Origin: Actinacidiphila rubida
Lineage (GTDB): Bacteria > Actinomycetota > Actinomycetes > Streptomycetales > Streptomycetaceae
NCBI RefSeq assembly: GCF_900110255.1
Contig: NZ_FODD01000035.1
Location: 1 to 64,000 of the forward strand
DNA: 64,000 nucleotides
Direction: 5' to 3'
Below, in pieces: positions 26,472-34,944 of the stretch. The stretch's first letter is position 1. Each line of letters starts with the position of its first letter. The notes below the pieces were generated by a model. That model made no database searches, was not told the origin of the DNA, and was given only the letters and a program-made list of their open reading frames with translations. The position numbers were made by a program, and so were the translations under genes.

Positions 26472-26508
26472 GAACGGGCCCGCCGAGGAATCCTCGACGG
26501 GCCCGTTC
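26472..26508 (-). terminator. Hairpin downstream of tatC
   Basis: An 18-bp stem with one mismatch and a very tight turn (26472-26489 with 26491-26508), between the tatC stop and the lipid kinase start. It probably ends or attenuates the tat transcript. Confidence 0.7.
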
Positions 26509-26535
26509 ACCTGGTCATCGGCGGGGTGCGGCGGC

Positions 26536-27489
26536 TCAGGTGGCGTCGTCGTAGCCGTCGCCGCGGCGGCTGCCGCTGCCGTTGTCGCCGTCGGCGGCGT
26601 CATCGTCGTCGTAGGCCTGCGACTGCACCTGCTCCGGGATGTGGTCGAGGCTGGACGCCTCGTCCGGGTCGAGGCCGAAGTCCGGGTCGGCGGCGCGGCG
26701 GCGGGCCTTGCGGGAGTCGTTGAAGAAGCAGATGCCCATCGCCATGAAGTACAGCAGCACGATCGGGGCGGCCAGCAGGCACATCGTCAGCGGGTCGCCG
26801 GTGGGGGTGGCCACCGCGGCGAAGATGGTGATGCCCAGGACCATGCCGCGCCACCAGCCGAGCATGCGGCGGCCGGTGACCAGGCCCGTGAAGTTGAGCA
26901 GCACCAGCACCAGGGGTAGCTCGAAGGCCAGGCCGAAGACCACGACCATGCGGACCACCAGGTCCAGGAAGTCGTCCAGGGCCAGCAGGTTGGTGGTGTC
27001 GTTCGGCACGAAGCCGATCATGATCCGGGCGGTCTGCGGCAGGATCTCGTAGGCCAGCGCGGCGCCGGCCAGGAACAGCGGCACGCCCGCGCCGACGAAG
27101 CCGAGGGTGTAGCGCTTCTCGCTGCGGTGCAGGCCGGGCGCGAGGAACGCCCACAGCTGGTACAGCCACACCGGCGAGGAGACGACGATGCCGGCCATCA
27201 GCGAGACCTTCAGCGCGATGGAGAAACCACCGAGCAGGCCGTTGACGGTCATCTGCGCGCAGGGCGCGCTGTCGTGCTGGTGCGTGGCGCCGTTGACACA
27301 GCGGACGTTGCTGGGGATCCGGTGCTGCAGCAGCTCGATGATGTTCTTGTAGAAGAAGGCCGCCACGACGGTGACGACGATGATCGTCAGAACCGACTTG
27401 AAGAGCCGGTTGCGCAGTTCACGCAGGTGTTCCGCGAGCGGCATCCGCCCCTCGGGGTCCTTCTCCTGCTTGCGGGCAGTCTTGAGCAC
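26536..27489 (-). CDS. tatC: Sec-independent translocase subunit TatC
   Basis: TatC is the multi-spanning receptor of the twin-arginine translocase. The 317-residue product has the TatC signature MPLAEHLRELRNRL at the N-terminus and six hydrophobic segments. SSPVWLYQLWAFLAPGLHRSEKR is in the first periplasmic/cytoplasmic region and FGLAFELPLVLVLL follows. The tail (about 250-317) is hydrophilic and Asp-rich, ending GDGYDDAT, as is usual in streptomycetes. The GTG at 27489 (LKTARKQEKDPEGR) follows a GAGGAC site. It forms an operon with tatA; tatB is not here. Confidence 0.97.
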   Translation of the reverse strand: MLKTARKQEKDPEGRMPLAEHLRELRNRLFKSVLTIIVVTVVAAFFYKNIIELLQHRIPSNVRCVNGATHQHDSAPCAQMTVNGLLGGFSIALKVSLMAGIVVSSPVWLYQLWAFLAPGLHRSEKRYTLGFVGAGVPLFLAGAALAYEILPQTARIMIGFVPNDTTNLLALDDFLDLVVRMVVVFGLAFELPLVLVLLNFTGLVTGRRMLGWWRGMVLGITIFAAVATPTGDPLTMCLLAAPIVLLYFMAMGICFFNDSRKARRRAADPDFGLDPDEASSLDHIPEQVQSQAYDDDDAADGDNGSGSRRGDGYDDAT

Positions 27490-27591
27490 CCACGTCCTCG
27501 TCTCGTGCGGCAGCCGTCAGCGCGTGTCGGCTTCGTCCTACACCTGGGGGGCCGGCGGCGCTGCCGCCCGGCCCCGGCGGTCGGGCCGGGC

Positions 27592-27873
27592 TCAGCCCTG
27601 CGTCGTGCGGTCCGGTTCGGCGACCGGACGGGCGCTGGCGGTGTCACCGGGCGCGGCCTGGATGGTCCGCGGCGTGACGGCGTCCTGCGGGGTGGCGGCG
27701 GTGCCGTCGGCGGGCGTCGCGCCGTCGTGCTTCATCGCCTTGGCCTCGCTCTTGAGGATGCGGGCCGACTTCCCGAGGGAGCGGGCCACGTCGGGCAGCT
27801 TCTTGGCGCCGAAGAGGACGACGATCACGAGAAGGATGAGGACGATCTCGAGGGGCTTGAGATTGCCGAGCAT
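27592..27873 (-). CDS. tatA: Twin-arginine translocase subunit TatA
   Basis: TatA oligomerises to form the export path. The 93-residue protein has the expected single N-terminal transmembrane helix (LEIVLILLVIVVLFGAKKLP), the FGAKKLPDVARSLGKSARILKSE amphipathic helix, then a disordered tail. It precedes tatC by 102 bp in the same direction. AAGGTAG is the ribosome-binding site. The 216-bp upstream gap should carry the tat promoter, but no clear element is visible. Confidence 0.97.
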   Translation of the reverse strand: MLGNLKPLEIVLILLVIVVLFGAKKLPDVARSLGKSARILKSEAKAMKHDGATPADGTAATPQDAVTPRTIQAAPGDTASARPVAEPDRTTQG

Positions 27874-28089
27874 AAGAGGTCTACCTTCTCACCGGGGCGG
27901 CGTGTCCTTGCGACTGCTGGTCGCGCCGGGCCCGGACAGATGTCCGAAACACCGTGCGCTGGCTGTGATCGTAGCGTGCGCCGGTGAACAGCGGGGAAGC
28001 CCCCGAAGTACTGCCGGCCACGGCCCCCGCCGCGCTCCGATGCGGGCCGTGGGCTCAGGGTACCCTCCCGTGACCCGGGTGGGGCAGGC

Positions 28090-28293
28090 TCAGTTGCGCG
28101 AGATGTCGCCCGCCCGGCCGCCCAGCCGGTCCGCCGCCTGCTGCAGCCGGTCGCCCGCCGCGGACAGCGCGCGGGTGCTCTCGGCCACCTGACGGGCCAG
28201 GTCCTGCACGGCGAAGAAGACGCGGACGGCCGGCACACCCAGCACCAGAAGGCCCGCGGCGGACAGGCTGACGTACGCGATGAGCCACCACAT
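28090..28293 (-). CDS. Small membrane protein, 67 residues
   Basis: A short protein with one N-terminal transmembrane helix (WWLIAYVSLSAAGLLVLGVPAVRVFF). An amphipathic helical stretch follows (VQDLARQVAESTRALSAAGDRLQQAADRLG) that looks like a DUF948-type coiled region. The heptad-like spacing of hydrophobic residues suggests self-association. It is conserved between pafC and tatA in streptomycetes, to my knowledge. Function is unknown; placement near tat suggests an envelope role but proves nothing. Confidence 0.72.
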   Translation of the reverse strand: MWWLIAYVSLSAAGLLVLGVPAVRVFFAVQDLARQVAESTRALSAAGDRLQQAADRLGGRAGDISRN

Positions 28294-28428
28294 GGGCCGC
28301 GAGCCTACCGCCCGCGGACGCCGCCGCCGGCCGCGCGTCCCGCCGACCCGGCGTCAGCCGGGCAGGGGTCAGCCGTACGGGCGTCCGGTGCCGGGCGGCA
28401 GTGCCGGGCGCCGTGTGCGGAGCAGGCG

Positions 28429-28680
28429 TCAGCCCTGCAGGCGCATCGTGCGGACGCCGCCGCCGGTGAGCAGTTCCACGATCCGCTCCCCCGCCGGCTT
28501 GCGGACCGCCTCGCCGCACTCGGGGCAGGTGAACGTGTAGAAGGTGGTGCGGGCCGAGGCGCCGATGACCAGCCGCAGCTCGCCCGCGGGCAGTTCGGAG
28601 CTGCTGCGGCAGTGCGGGCAGCCGGCCCGGAAGAGGACCGATCCGGTGGCGGGCGGCGGGCAGGCGGCGGGCGCCGTCAT
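28429..28680 (-). CDS. Zinc-ribbon protein, 83 residues
   Basis: A small protein with two paired-cysteine knuckles: CPHC at about residue 22 and CPECGE at about residue 55, the classic zinc-ribbon spacing. Between them lie a few beta-forming residues (LRLVIGASARTTFYTFT). The ATG at 28680 has GAGGGG about 6 nt upstream and starts 10 bp past the pafC stop. A GTG at 28698 would overlap pafC. The spacing suggests co-translation with pafC. It may bind nucleic acid or protein; no specific function is known to me. Confidence 0.75.
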   Translation of the reverse strand: MTAPAACPPPATGSVLFRAGCPHCRSSSELPAGELRLVIGASARTTFYTFTCPECGEAVRKPAGERIVELLTGGGVRTMRLQG

Positions 28681-28690
28681 CGCCGGCCCC

Positions 28691-29647
28691 TCACTCACCG
28701 TAGGCGCCGAGCGCCTGGACGGCGGCGTCCCGCGCCCCGGCCGCCAGGGCCGCCGGCGCCACGATCCGCCCGTCGCGGCCCAGCCGCAGCGCCAGCCGGC
28801 GCAGCGAGCCGGGGTCCGGGGTGCGCAGGGTGATGCGCAGGCCGCCGTCGGGCAGTTCCTCGGCGCTGTCGTGCGGGTAGTACTCGGCGACCCAGCGCCC
28901 GCCGGGCCCGACCTCGATGACCACCTCCGGGTCGTCGCCGGCCGGCTGGACGAGTCCCTGGGACAGGTCGCGCGGCTCGATCCGCGGCGGGTCGGACGGC
29001 TCGTCGAGCAGCCGGATCTCGGCGACCCGGTCGAGCCGGAAGGTCCTGCGGTCCTCGGAGAGCCGGCACCAGCCCTCGACGTAGGTGTGGCCGACGGCGA
29101 ACAGCCGGATCGGGTCGACCTCGCGCTCGGTGAGGGTGTCGCGGGCCGGCGAGTAGTAGCGCATCCACAGCCGGCGGCGTTCGGTGATCGCCCGGTCCAC
29201 GGTGGCGAAGACGCTGCCCTCGGACTCGAAGGTCACCGACAGGTGGGCGCTGGCCTCCGCCGCCTCGCCCGCGGCCGCCTCCAGCTTGGTGACCGCACGG
29301 AGCAGGGCCTGGCGGTCGCTGTCCCGCAGGCCCGGCAGGTTGGCGACCGCGCGGGCGGCCACCAGCAGCGCGGTGGCCTCGTCCGCGGCGAGCCGCAGCG
29401 GCTGCGCGACGTCGTCGGCGGTCCCGGGGTTGTGCCACCAGATCCGCTCGCCGTCGGTGTCGATGTCCAGCAGGTCGCCGCCGCGGAAGCTGGTGCCGCA
29501 CAGCGGCAGCACGTTGAGGTCGCCGATCAGCTCGGCCTCGGACACGCCGAAGGCGCGTGCCACCTCGCTGACCCGTGCCCCGGGCCGCTCACGCAGATAC
29601 GTCACCAGTGACAGCATCCGCCGCGTCTGGTCGATCGCGTTGCTCAT
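28691..29647 (-). CDS. pafC: Proteasome accessory factor PafC (WYL-domain regulator)
   Basis: PafC pairs with PafB to activate mycobacterial DNA-damage genes independently of LexA. The 318-residue protein has an N-terminal winged helix (MLSLVTYLRERPGARVSEVARAFGVSEAEL), the WYL domain with AITERRRLWMRYYSPARD and GWCRLSEDRRTFRLDRVAEI, and a WCX C-terminal domain. The ATG at 29647 lies 20 bp after the pafB stop, so the two are co-transcribed. In mycobacteria the effector is single-stranded DNA bound by WYL; the same role here is inference. Confidence 0.93.
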   Translation of the reverse strand: MSNAIDQTRRMLSLVTYLRERPGARVSEVARAFGVSEAELIGDLNVLPLCGTSFRGGDLLDIDTDGERIWWHNPGTADDVAQPLRLAADEATALLVAARAVANLPGLRDSDRQALLRAVTKLEAAAGEAAEASAHLSVTFESEGSVFATVDRAITERRRLWMRYYSPARDTLTEREVDPIRLFAVGHTYVEGWCRLSEDRRTFRLDRVAEIRLLDEPSDPPRIEPRDLSQGLVQPAGDDPEVVIEVGPGGRWVAEYYPHDSAEELPDGGLRITLRTPDPGSLRRLALRLGRDGRIVAPAALAAGARDAAVQALGAYGE

Positions 29648-29667
29648 CGCGCGTCCCCGCCCTTCCC

Positions 29668-30609
29668 TCAGCCCTTCGCCACCGCGCGCAGCCGGTCCAC
29701 GACCTCGGCGCGCAGCTCCTCCGGCGCGACGACCACGACGTCCGGGCCGAACTCGGCCAGCCAGGCGTCCAGTCCGTGGCCGTAGGGGATCTCCAGTTCG
29801 TCCCACTCGCTGTCGACGGCGGCGGTGCTCAGCGCGCGCGCCCGCAGCGGGTAGCCGCTCTCGTGGCGCAGCCGGATCCGGGCGGTCGCGGCCGTGGCGC
29901 CCTCGCCGGCCCAGCGGGCGACGGCCTCCCTGACGTCGACGTGGTCCGGGACCGCGGCGGCCGCCGCGCCGCGGGCGCGCACCTTGCCGCTGATCCGGGA
30001 GAGCCGGAAGACCCGCACGTCCTCGCGGTCGCGGTCGTACCCGGCCAGGTACCAGTGGCCGCGCCAGCACTCCAGGGCCCAGGGCTCCACCAGCCGCGGC
30101 TCGGGCCGGACGGCGTTGGCCTTGCGGTAGTCGAAGGCGACGGCGCGGCGCTCGCGGGTGGCGACCATGAGCGCCTCGAAGGCCGGCTCGGGGGCCGGGA
30201 TGCGCGGTTCCAGGGCGCTGCTGGCGTCCTCGTAGGGGACGCCTGCGGCGCGCAGCTTCTGCAGGGCGCCGCTGGCCGCCTCGGCCAGCCGGGCCTGCTG
30301 CCAGACCTTGGCGGCCAGGCTCAGGGCGGCGGCCTCCTCGGGGTCCAGCGCGATGTCGGGCAGCCGGTTGCGGTCGCTGCGGGCCAGGTAGCCGAACTCG
30401 CCGTCCAGGCTCTCCACCGTGTCGATGACCAGGCCGAGTTCGCGCAGGTCGTCCTTGTCGCGCTCGAACATCCGGTTGAAGGCGTCGTCCGAGGTGACCT
30501 CGTGGTACGCCTCGATGGAGGCGCGCAGCTCGCGCTTGCTGACCGGGCGCCGGGTGTTCATCAGGCACAGGGCCAGGTTCATCAGCCGCTCGGCCTTGGC
30601 GATCGCCAT
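29668..30609 (-). CDS. pafB: Proteasome accessory factor PafB (WYL-domain regulator)
   Basis: A 313-residue partner of PafC. The N-terminal winged helix begins MAIAKAERLMNLALCLMNTRRPVSKRELR and includes FNRMFERDKDDLRELGLVID. The WYL domain has ATRERRAVAFDYRKAN and ECWRGHWYLAGYDRDREDVRVFRLSRI. GAAGAAGGG lies upstream of the ATG. Unlike in mycobacteria, pafBC is separated from pafA by two FKBP genes and a terminator, so the three are unlikely to share one transcript. Confidence 0.94.
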   Translation of the reverse strand: MAIAKAERLMNLALCLMNTRRPVSKRELRASIEAYHEVTSDDAFNRMFERDKDDLRELGLVIDTVESLDGEFGYLARSDRNRLPDIALDPEEAAALSLAAKVWQQARLAEAASGALQKLRAAGVPYEDASSALEPRIPAPEPAFEALMVATRERRAVAFDYRKANAVRPEPRLVEPWALECWRGHWYLAGYDRDREDVRVFRLSRISGKVRARGAAAAAVPDHVDVREAVARWAGEGATAATARIRLRHESGYPLRARALSTAAVDSEWDELEIPYGHGLDAWLAEFGPDVVVVAPEELRAEVVDRLRAVAKG

Positions 30610-30669
30610 CCCGCACCCTTCTTCCGCCCTCGATCGCAGACCGTACCGCTCCGGGCGCCGGACCCAAAA

Positions 30670-30705
30670 CCCGAGGGCCCCGGCCGTGCGGCCGGGGCCC
30701 TCGGG
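30670..30705 (-). terminator. Intrinsic terminator after FKBP gene
   Basis: A perfect 16-bp stem (30670-30685 with 30690-30705) with loop GTGC. On the minus strand it is followed by GTTTTGGG, a short T-run, so it is a good intrinsic terminator for the FKBP transcript. It separates pafBC from the pafA/FKBP genes. Confidence 0.88.
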
Positions 30706-30736
30706 GGTGCGCGGCGGACACCGCGCGCGATCGCCG

Positions 30737-31108
30737 TCAGACGGCGACCAGGTCGCAGACGAAGATCAGCGTCTCGCCGGGCTTGATCGCGTTGCCGGCG
30801 CCGCGGTCGCCGTAGGCGAGGTGCGCGGGGATGGTCAGCTGGCGGCGGCCGCCGACCTTCATGCCCTTCACGCCCTGGTCCCAGCCGGCGATGACCTGGC
30901 CGGCACCCAGCTGGAACTTCAGCGGCTGGCCACGGTTCCAGCTCGCGTCGAACTCCTCGCCGGTGGAGAAGGCCACGCCGACGTAGTGCACGGAGACCGT
31001 GTCACCGTCCTTGGCGACCTCGCCGTCGCCCTCCCAGATGTCCTTGATCTCCAGGTCGGCCGGCGGCTCGCCGCCCGGGAAGTCGACCTCGGGCTTGTCG
31101 ATGCTCAC
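30737..31108 (-). CDS. FKBP-type peptidyl-prolyl isomerase, cytoplasmic
   Basis: A 123-residue single-domain FKBP that accelerates prolyl cis-trans isomerisation. The core is DTVSVHYVGVAFSTGEEFDASW, FQLGAGQVIAGWDQGVKGMKVGGRRQLTIPAHLAYGDRGAG and GETLIFVCDLVAV, containing the usual drug-site aromatics (Y, F, W, I, Y). There is no signal peptide. It follows the lipoprotein FKBP gene by 51 bp and a T-tailed terminator follows it, so the two FKBP genes probably form the end of a transcript from pafA. Confidence 0.95.
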   Translation of the reverse strand: MSIDKPEVDFPGGEPPADLEIKDIWEGDGEVAKDGDTVSVHYVGVAFSTGEEFDASWNRGQPLKFQLGAGQVIAGWDQGVKGMKVGGRRQLTIPAHLAYGDRGAGNAIKPGETLIFVCDLVAV

Positions 31109-31159
31109 GTGGATGCTCCTTGTGGTGCTGATGCGGGCAACCCGCCCAGTCTTGCAGAA

Positions 31160-32155
31160 CTACAGAATCGCCAGGATGTCCAGGGTGAAGACCAGCGTGG
31201 AGTTCGCCGGAATGCTGCCCTGGGCCTGGCTGCCGTAGGCCAGGTCGGGCGGCGTCACCAGCATGACGCGGCTGCCGACCTTCTTGCCGGCCAGGCCCTG
31301 CTGCCAGCCCTTGATGAGCTGGGCCAGCGGGAAGGCGGCGAGCTGGCCGTTCTTGTAGCTGGAGTCGAACTCCTTGCCGCCGTCCCACAGCACGCCCTTG
31401 TACTGGAGCAGCAGCGTGTCGGTGGCCTTGACCGTGGCGCCGTCGCCCTCCAGGACATAGGCGGAGACCAGCTTGGTGGGGGCCTTGACGCCCTTGGGCA
31501 CGGTGACCGAGGGCGCGGCGCCGTCGGTGTTGGTGCCGACCTTCGGCAGGTTGGCGTCGTTCTGCGGGACGGCCTTGCCGTTCGCGGAGCTCTTGGCGTC
31601 GTAGCGGTTGATCACGTCCACCACGAACACCAGCGTGTCGGTGCCCTTGATGCCGGCCTGCGCGTTGCCGGAGGTGCCGTAGCCGAGGGACGGCGGGATG
31701 GCCAGCTCGACGCGGCTCTTGACCTTCTGGCCGACCAGGCCCTGGTCCCAGCCGGGGATGACCTTCCCCTCGCCGATGACGTTGGTGTAGGGCGCGCGGC
31801 CCCAGGAGGTGTCGAAGACCTTGGCGGTGTCCCAGATCTGGCCGAGGTAGTTCACCTGGATGTAGTCGCCGGCCGCGATGGCCGGGCCGTCGCCCTGGAT
31901 GACCGTCTTGACCGCGAGGTCCTTCGAAGGGGTGACGGTTCCCTTGGCCACGGTGGGCTTCTCGCCGAACTTGGTGCCCGCGGTGATGTCCGGGACGGGC
32001 CCGCTGACGATGCTCGGCTTGGGCGTCGCGGACGGCGTGGCCGACCCCGACGGGGAGGGCGACGCGGCCGAGTCGCTCTTCTTGTCGTCACTGCCGCAGC
32101 CTGCGGCGGTGAGCATGAGCGCGGGCACGGCGAGCAGTACGGAGCGTCGGCGCAC
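31160..32155 (-). CDS. Lipoprotein with two FKBP domains
   Basis: A 331-residue lipoprotein isomerase. The signal ends in the lipobox LTAAGC (C20), followed by a Ser/Asp/Lys-rich spacer. Two complete FKBP domains follow, about residues 90-180 (VNYLGQIWDTAKVFDTSW, VIPGWDQGLVGQKVKSRVELAIPPSLGYG) and 225-331 (LQYKGVLWDGGKEFDSSY, IKGWQQGLAGKKVGSRVMLVTPPDLAYG). It probably assists folding of exported proteins at the outer membrane face. Location among proteasome genes is conserved in streptomycetes as far as I know. Confidence 0.93.
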   Translation of the reverse strand: MRRRSVLLAVPALMLTAAGCGSDDKKSDSAASPSPSGSATPSATPKPSIVSGPVPDITAGTKFGEKPTVAKGTVTPSKDLAVKTVIQGDGPAIAAGDYIQVNYLGQIWDTAKVFDTSWGRAPYTNVIGEGKVIPGWDQGLVGQKVKSRVELAIPPSLGYGTSGNAQAGIKGTDTLVFVVDVINRYDAKSSANGKAVPQNDANLPKVGTNTDGAAPSVTVPKGVKAPTKLVSAYVLEGDGATVKATDTLLLQYKGVLWDGGKEFDSSYKNGQLAAFPLAQLIKGWQQGLAGKKVGSRVMLVTPPDLAYGSQAQGSIPANSTLVFTLDILAIL

Positions 32156-32273
32156 GGTGTTCCTCGATGGGGTCGTCGGGTGTGGGGCTGGCTGTCGTGG
32201 CTGCGATGCCGCCCCACACCCTACGGTGTGCGCCCGATGGGCCCGTCACCTCCCGGCGATCACGCTCGCGCGA

Positions 32274-33635
32274 TCACATCCCGGCGATGAGCTTCTCCAC
32301 CCGGTCGTCCACCGACCGGAACGGGTCCTTGCACAGGACCGTGCGCTGCGCCTGGTCGTTGAGCTTCAGGTGCACCCAGTCGACGGTGAAGTCGCGGCGC
32401 TGCTCCTGGGCCCGCCGGATGAAGTCGCCGCGCAACCTGGCCCGGGTGGTCTGCGGCGGCACGGACTTGGCCTCGAAGATCTTCAGGTCGCTGCAGATCC
32501 GCTTGGCCTGGCCCTTGCGCTCCAGCAGGTAGTAGAGCCCGCGGCGGCGGTGGATGTCGTGGTAGGCGAGGTCGATCTGGGCCACCCGCGGGTGGGACAT
32601 GGTGATGTTGTCCCGGTTGCGGTAGCGCTCGATCAGCTGGTACTTCATCACCCAGTCGATCTCGGTGCCGATCTTGCCCAGGTCGCCGGATCCGATGGCG
32701 TCCAGGGTGCGGCCCCACAGCTCCAGCACCTGGTCGATGACGCCGCTGCGGATGCCGCGGCGCTCGCAGAACTCGACGGCCTTGCTGTAGTACTCCTCCT
32801 GGATCTCCAGGGCGGACGCCTCGCGCCCGGAGGCGAGCCGGACCTTGCGCCGGCCGGTGATGTCGTGGCTGACCTCGCGGATGGCCCGGATCGGGTTCTC
32901 CAGCGTCAGGTCGCGCATCACGGTGCCGGCTTCGATCATCCGCAGCACCAGGTCGGTGGCGCCGACCTTGAGGAGCATGGTGGTCTCGGACATGTTCGAG
33001 TCGCCGACGATCACGTGCAGCCGGCGGTAGCGCTCGGCGTCGGCGTGCGGCTCGTCGCGCGTGTTGATGATCGGCCGCGAGCGCGTGGTGGCGGAGCTGA
33101 CGCCCTCCCAGATGTGCTCGGCCCGCTGGCTGACGCAGTAGACGGCGCCGCGCGGGGTCTGCAGGACCTTGCCGGCGCCGCACAGCAGTTGCCGGGTGAC
33201 GAGGAACGGAATGAGGATGTCGGCGAGCCGGGAGAATTCACCGTGCCGGGCCACGAGGTAATTCTCGTGGCATCCGTACGAGTTGCCCGCCGAGTCGGTG
33301 TTGTTCTTGAACAGGTAGACGTCGCCGGCGATGCCTTCTTCGTGCAGCCGCCGTTCGGCGTCCACCAGAAGGCCTTCGAGGATGCGTTCCCCGGCCTTGT
33401 CGTGCGTGACGAGTTCGGTGACGTTGTCGCACTCGGGAGTGGCGTACTCCGGGTGCGAGCCCACGTCGAGGTAGAGGCGGGCCCCATTGCGCAGGAAGAC
33501 GTTGCTGCTGCGGCCCCATGACACGACACGGCGGAAGAGGTAGCGCGCCACCTCGTCAGGGGACAGACGCCGCTGTCCCCTGAACGTGCATGTGACGCCG
33601 TACTCGTTCTCCAGCCCGAAAATGCGGCGGTCCAT
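32274..33635 (-). CDS. pafA: Pup-protein ligase PafA
   Basis: PafA attaches the C-terminal glutamate of Pup to substrate lysines, using ATP through a glutamine-synthetase-like fold. The 453-residue length is typical. The N-terminus MDRRIFGLENEYGVT holds E9, a metal-binding residue; D57 in RLYLDVGSHPEYATPECD matches the catalytic base. FKNNTDSAGNSYGCHENYL, INTRDEPHADAERYRRLHVIVGDSNMSE and the C-terminal DPFRSVDDRVEKLIAGM are also characteristic. It lacks the Dop-loop insertion before the RLYLD strand, separating it from Dop. The MFS gene ends 9 bp upstream. Confidence 0.97.
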   Translation of the reverse strand: MDRRIFGLENEYGVTCTFRGQRRLSPDEVARYLFRRVVSWGRSSNVFLRNGARLYLDVGSHPEYATPECDNVTELVTHDKAGERILEGLLVDAERRLHEEGIAGDVYLFKNNTDSAGNSYGCHENYLVARHGEFSRLADILIPFLVTRQLLCGAGKVLQTPRGAVYCVSQRAEHIWEGVSSATTRSRPIINTRDEPHADAERYRRLHVIVGDSNMSETTMLLKVGATDLVLRMIEAGTVMRDLTLENPIRAIREVSHDITGRRKVRLASGREASALEIQEEYYSKAVEFCERRGIRSGVIDQVLELWGRTLDAIGSGDLGKIGTEIDWVMKYQLIERYRNRDNITMSHPRVAQIDLAYHDIHRRRGLYYLLERKGQAKRICSDLKIFEAKSVPPQTTRARLRGDFIRRAQEQRRDFTVDWVHLKLNDQAQRTVLCKDPFRSVDDRVEKLIAGM

Positions 33636-33644
33636 GTCTGAACA

Positions 33645-34892
33645 TTACGCCTGATGCGTGGTACTGAAACGGGGTTCGACCGCACGGTTTCGATCTTTTT
33701 CCCCGCCCGATCCGAGGTTTGGGGCCGTCAGGATTCGGCCGGTCAGCAGCAGGACCAGCATCGCGGCCCCGCCACCGCCCGCCGCGGTGCCGAAAGCGGC
33801 GCCCGCGCCCGCGTGCTGGGCGGCGGCGCCGGCCACGCCGGTGCCCAGTGCCGCGCCCACGCCCACCGCGGTGACCACCCAGGAGAACGCCTCCGTCACG
33901 GTGCCGGCCGGGGCGTGCCGGTCGACCACCAGGAACAGGCAGGCCAGGGCCGGGGCCAGGAACAGGCCCGAGAGGGCCGCAAGCGGCAGCATCGCGGGCA
34001 GCGCGGGCACCAGCAGCAGCGGCGGGTAGCACAGGGCCAGGCCCACCGAGAGCACGCGCAGACGCCGTTCGGGGACGCCGGCCCAGGTCCGGGCGCCGTA
34101 GCCGAGGCCGCCGGCCAGCGCGCCGGCCCCGTTGGCGGCCAGCACGTAGGCCGCGACCGGGCCGCCGCCGTGCGCGTCGCCGTAGGCGACGGCGGCCAGG
34201 GACACGGCGCCCAGCGCGATGCCGACGAAGAAGCAGGCGCCGAGCAGCACGGCCAGGCCGCGGGAGCGCAGCGCGCCCAGCCAGTGCGGCTCGCGCTCCT
34301 CCGCGCGCCACTGCCGCGCGGGGTGCGCGGTGACCACGACGAGCGTGCCGGCGACTCCCAGCAGGCCGGTCAGGACGACGGCGGCGGCGTGCGAGGCCGC
34401 GGCGACGGCCACGGTCACCAGCAGCGGGCCGACCGCGAACATGACCTCCTGGGCCGCGGCGTCCAGCGCGTACGCCTTCTGGACCCGGTCGCCGTCGCCC
34501 AGCACGGCCGGCCACAGCGCCCGCAGCCCGCCCTCCAGCGGCGGCGTGGCCACTCCGGCGACCAGGACCGCCGTGACGGCCAGCGGCAGCGGCTCGGGGC
34601 CCGTGACGGCCAGCAGGGCGAAGCCCGCGGCCGACACCAGTGCGGCGGCGGTCATCACGCGGGGCTGGCCGCGCTTGTCGACGGCCCGGCCCAGCAGCGG
34701 CTGCCCGACGGCGACGGCCAGGCCGTACAGCGCGGACAGGGTGCCGGCGAGCCCGTACCCGGCACCCTCGGAGCGCAGGAAGAGCACGATGGCGAGCGCG
34801 GCCATCGCGTTGGGCAGCCGGCCCAGTAGCGTGCCGCCGAGCAGGCGCGCGGCGTAGGGCGTGCGCAGCAGATCCCCGTAGCCGCTTGCCAT
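33645..34892 (-). CDS. MFS transporter
   Basis: A 415-residue major-facilitator protein with about twelve hydrophobic segments. The loop between helices 2 and 3 carries GRAVDKRGQPRV, the classic MFS motif A. The frame is open far upstream, but the ATG at 34892 follows GGGAGC and gives a normal N-terminus (SGYGDLLRTPYAARLLGGTLLGRLPNA). Its stop lies only 9 bp before pafA, so pafA is probably translated from the same mRNA. A LacI regulator is divergent. Substrate is unknown. Confidence 0.9.
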   Translation of the reverse strand: MASGYGDLLRTPYAARLLGGTLLGRLPNAMAALAIVLFLRSEGAGYGLAGTLSALYGLAVAVGQPLLGRAVDKRGQPRVMTAAALVSAAGFALLAVTGPEPLPLAVTAVLVAGVATPPLEGGLRALWPAVLGDGDRVQKAYALDAAAQEVMFAVGPLLVTVAVAAASHAAAVVLTGLLGVAGTLVVVTAHPARQWRAEEREPHWLGALRSRGLAVLLGACFFVGIALGAVSLAAVAYGDAHGGGPVAAYVLAANGAGALAGGLGYGARTWAGVPERRLRVLSVGLALCYPPLLLVPALPAMLPLAALSGLFLAPALACLFLVVDRHAPAGTVTEAFSWVVTAVGVGAALGTGVAGAAAQHAGAGAAFGTAAGGGGAAMLVLLLTGRILTAPNLGSGGEKDRNRAVEPRFSTTHQA

Positions 34893-34932
34893 GGCCGCTC
34901 CCGCCGGTCGAGGTGTGGGTGAGGTGTGCAGT

Positions 34933-34944
34933 GTTACGTATAAC
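34933..34944. promoter_or_regulatory. AT-rich dyad between MFS and LacI genes
   Basis: GTTA and TAAC flank CGTA in an unusually AT-rich stretch 41 bp upstream of the MFS start. It could be part of the MFS-pafA promoter or an operator for the divergent LacI protein; LacI sites are normally longer, so this is tentative. Confidence 0.35.
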
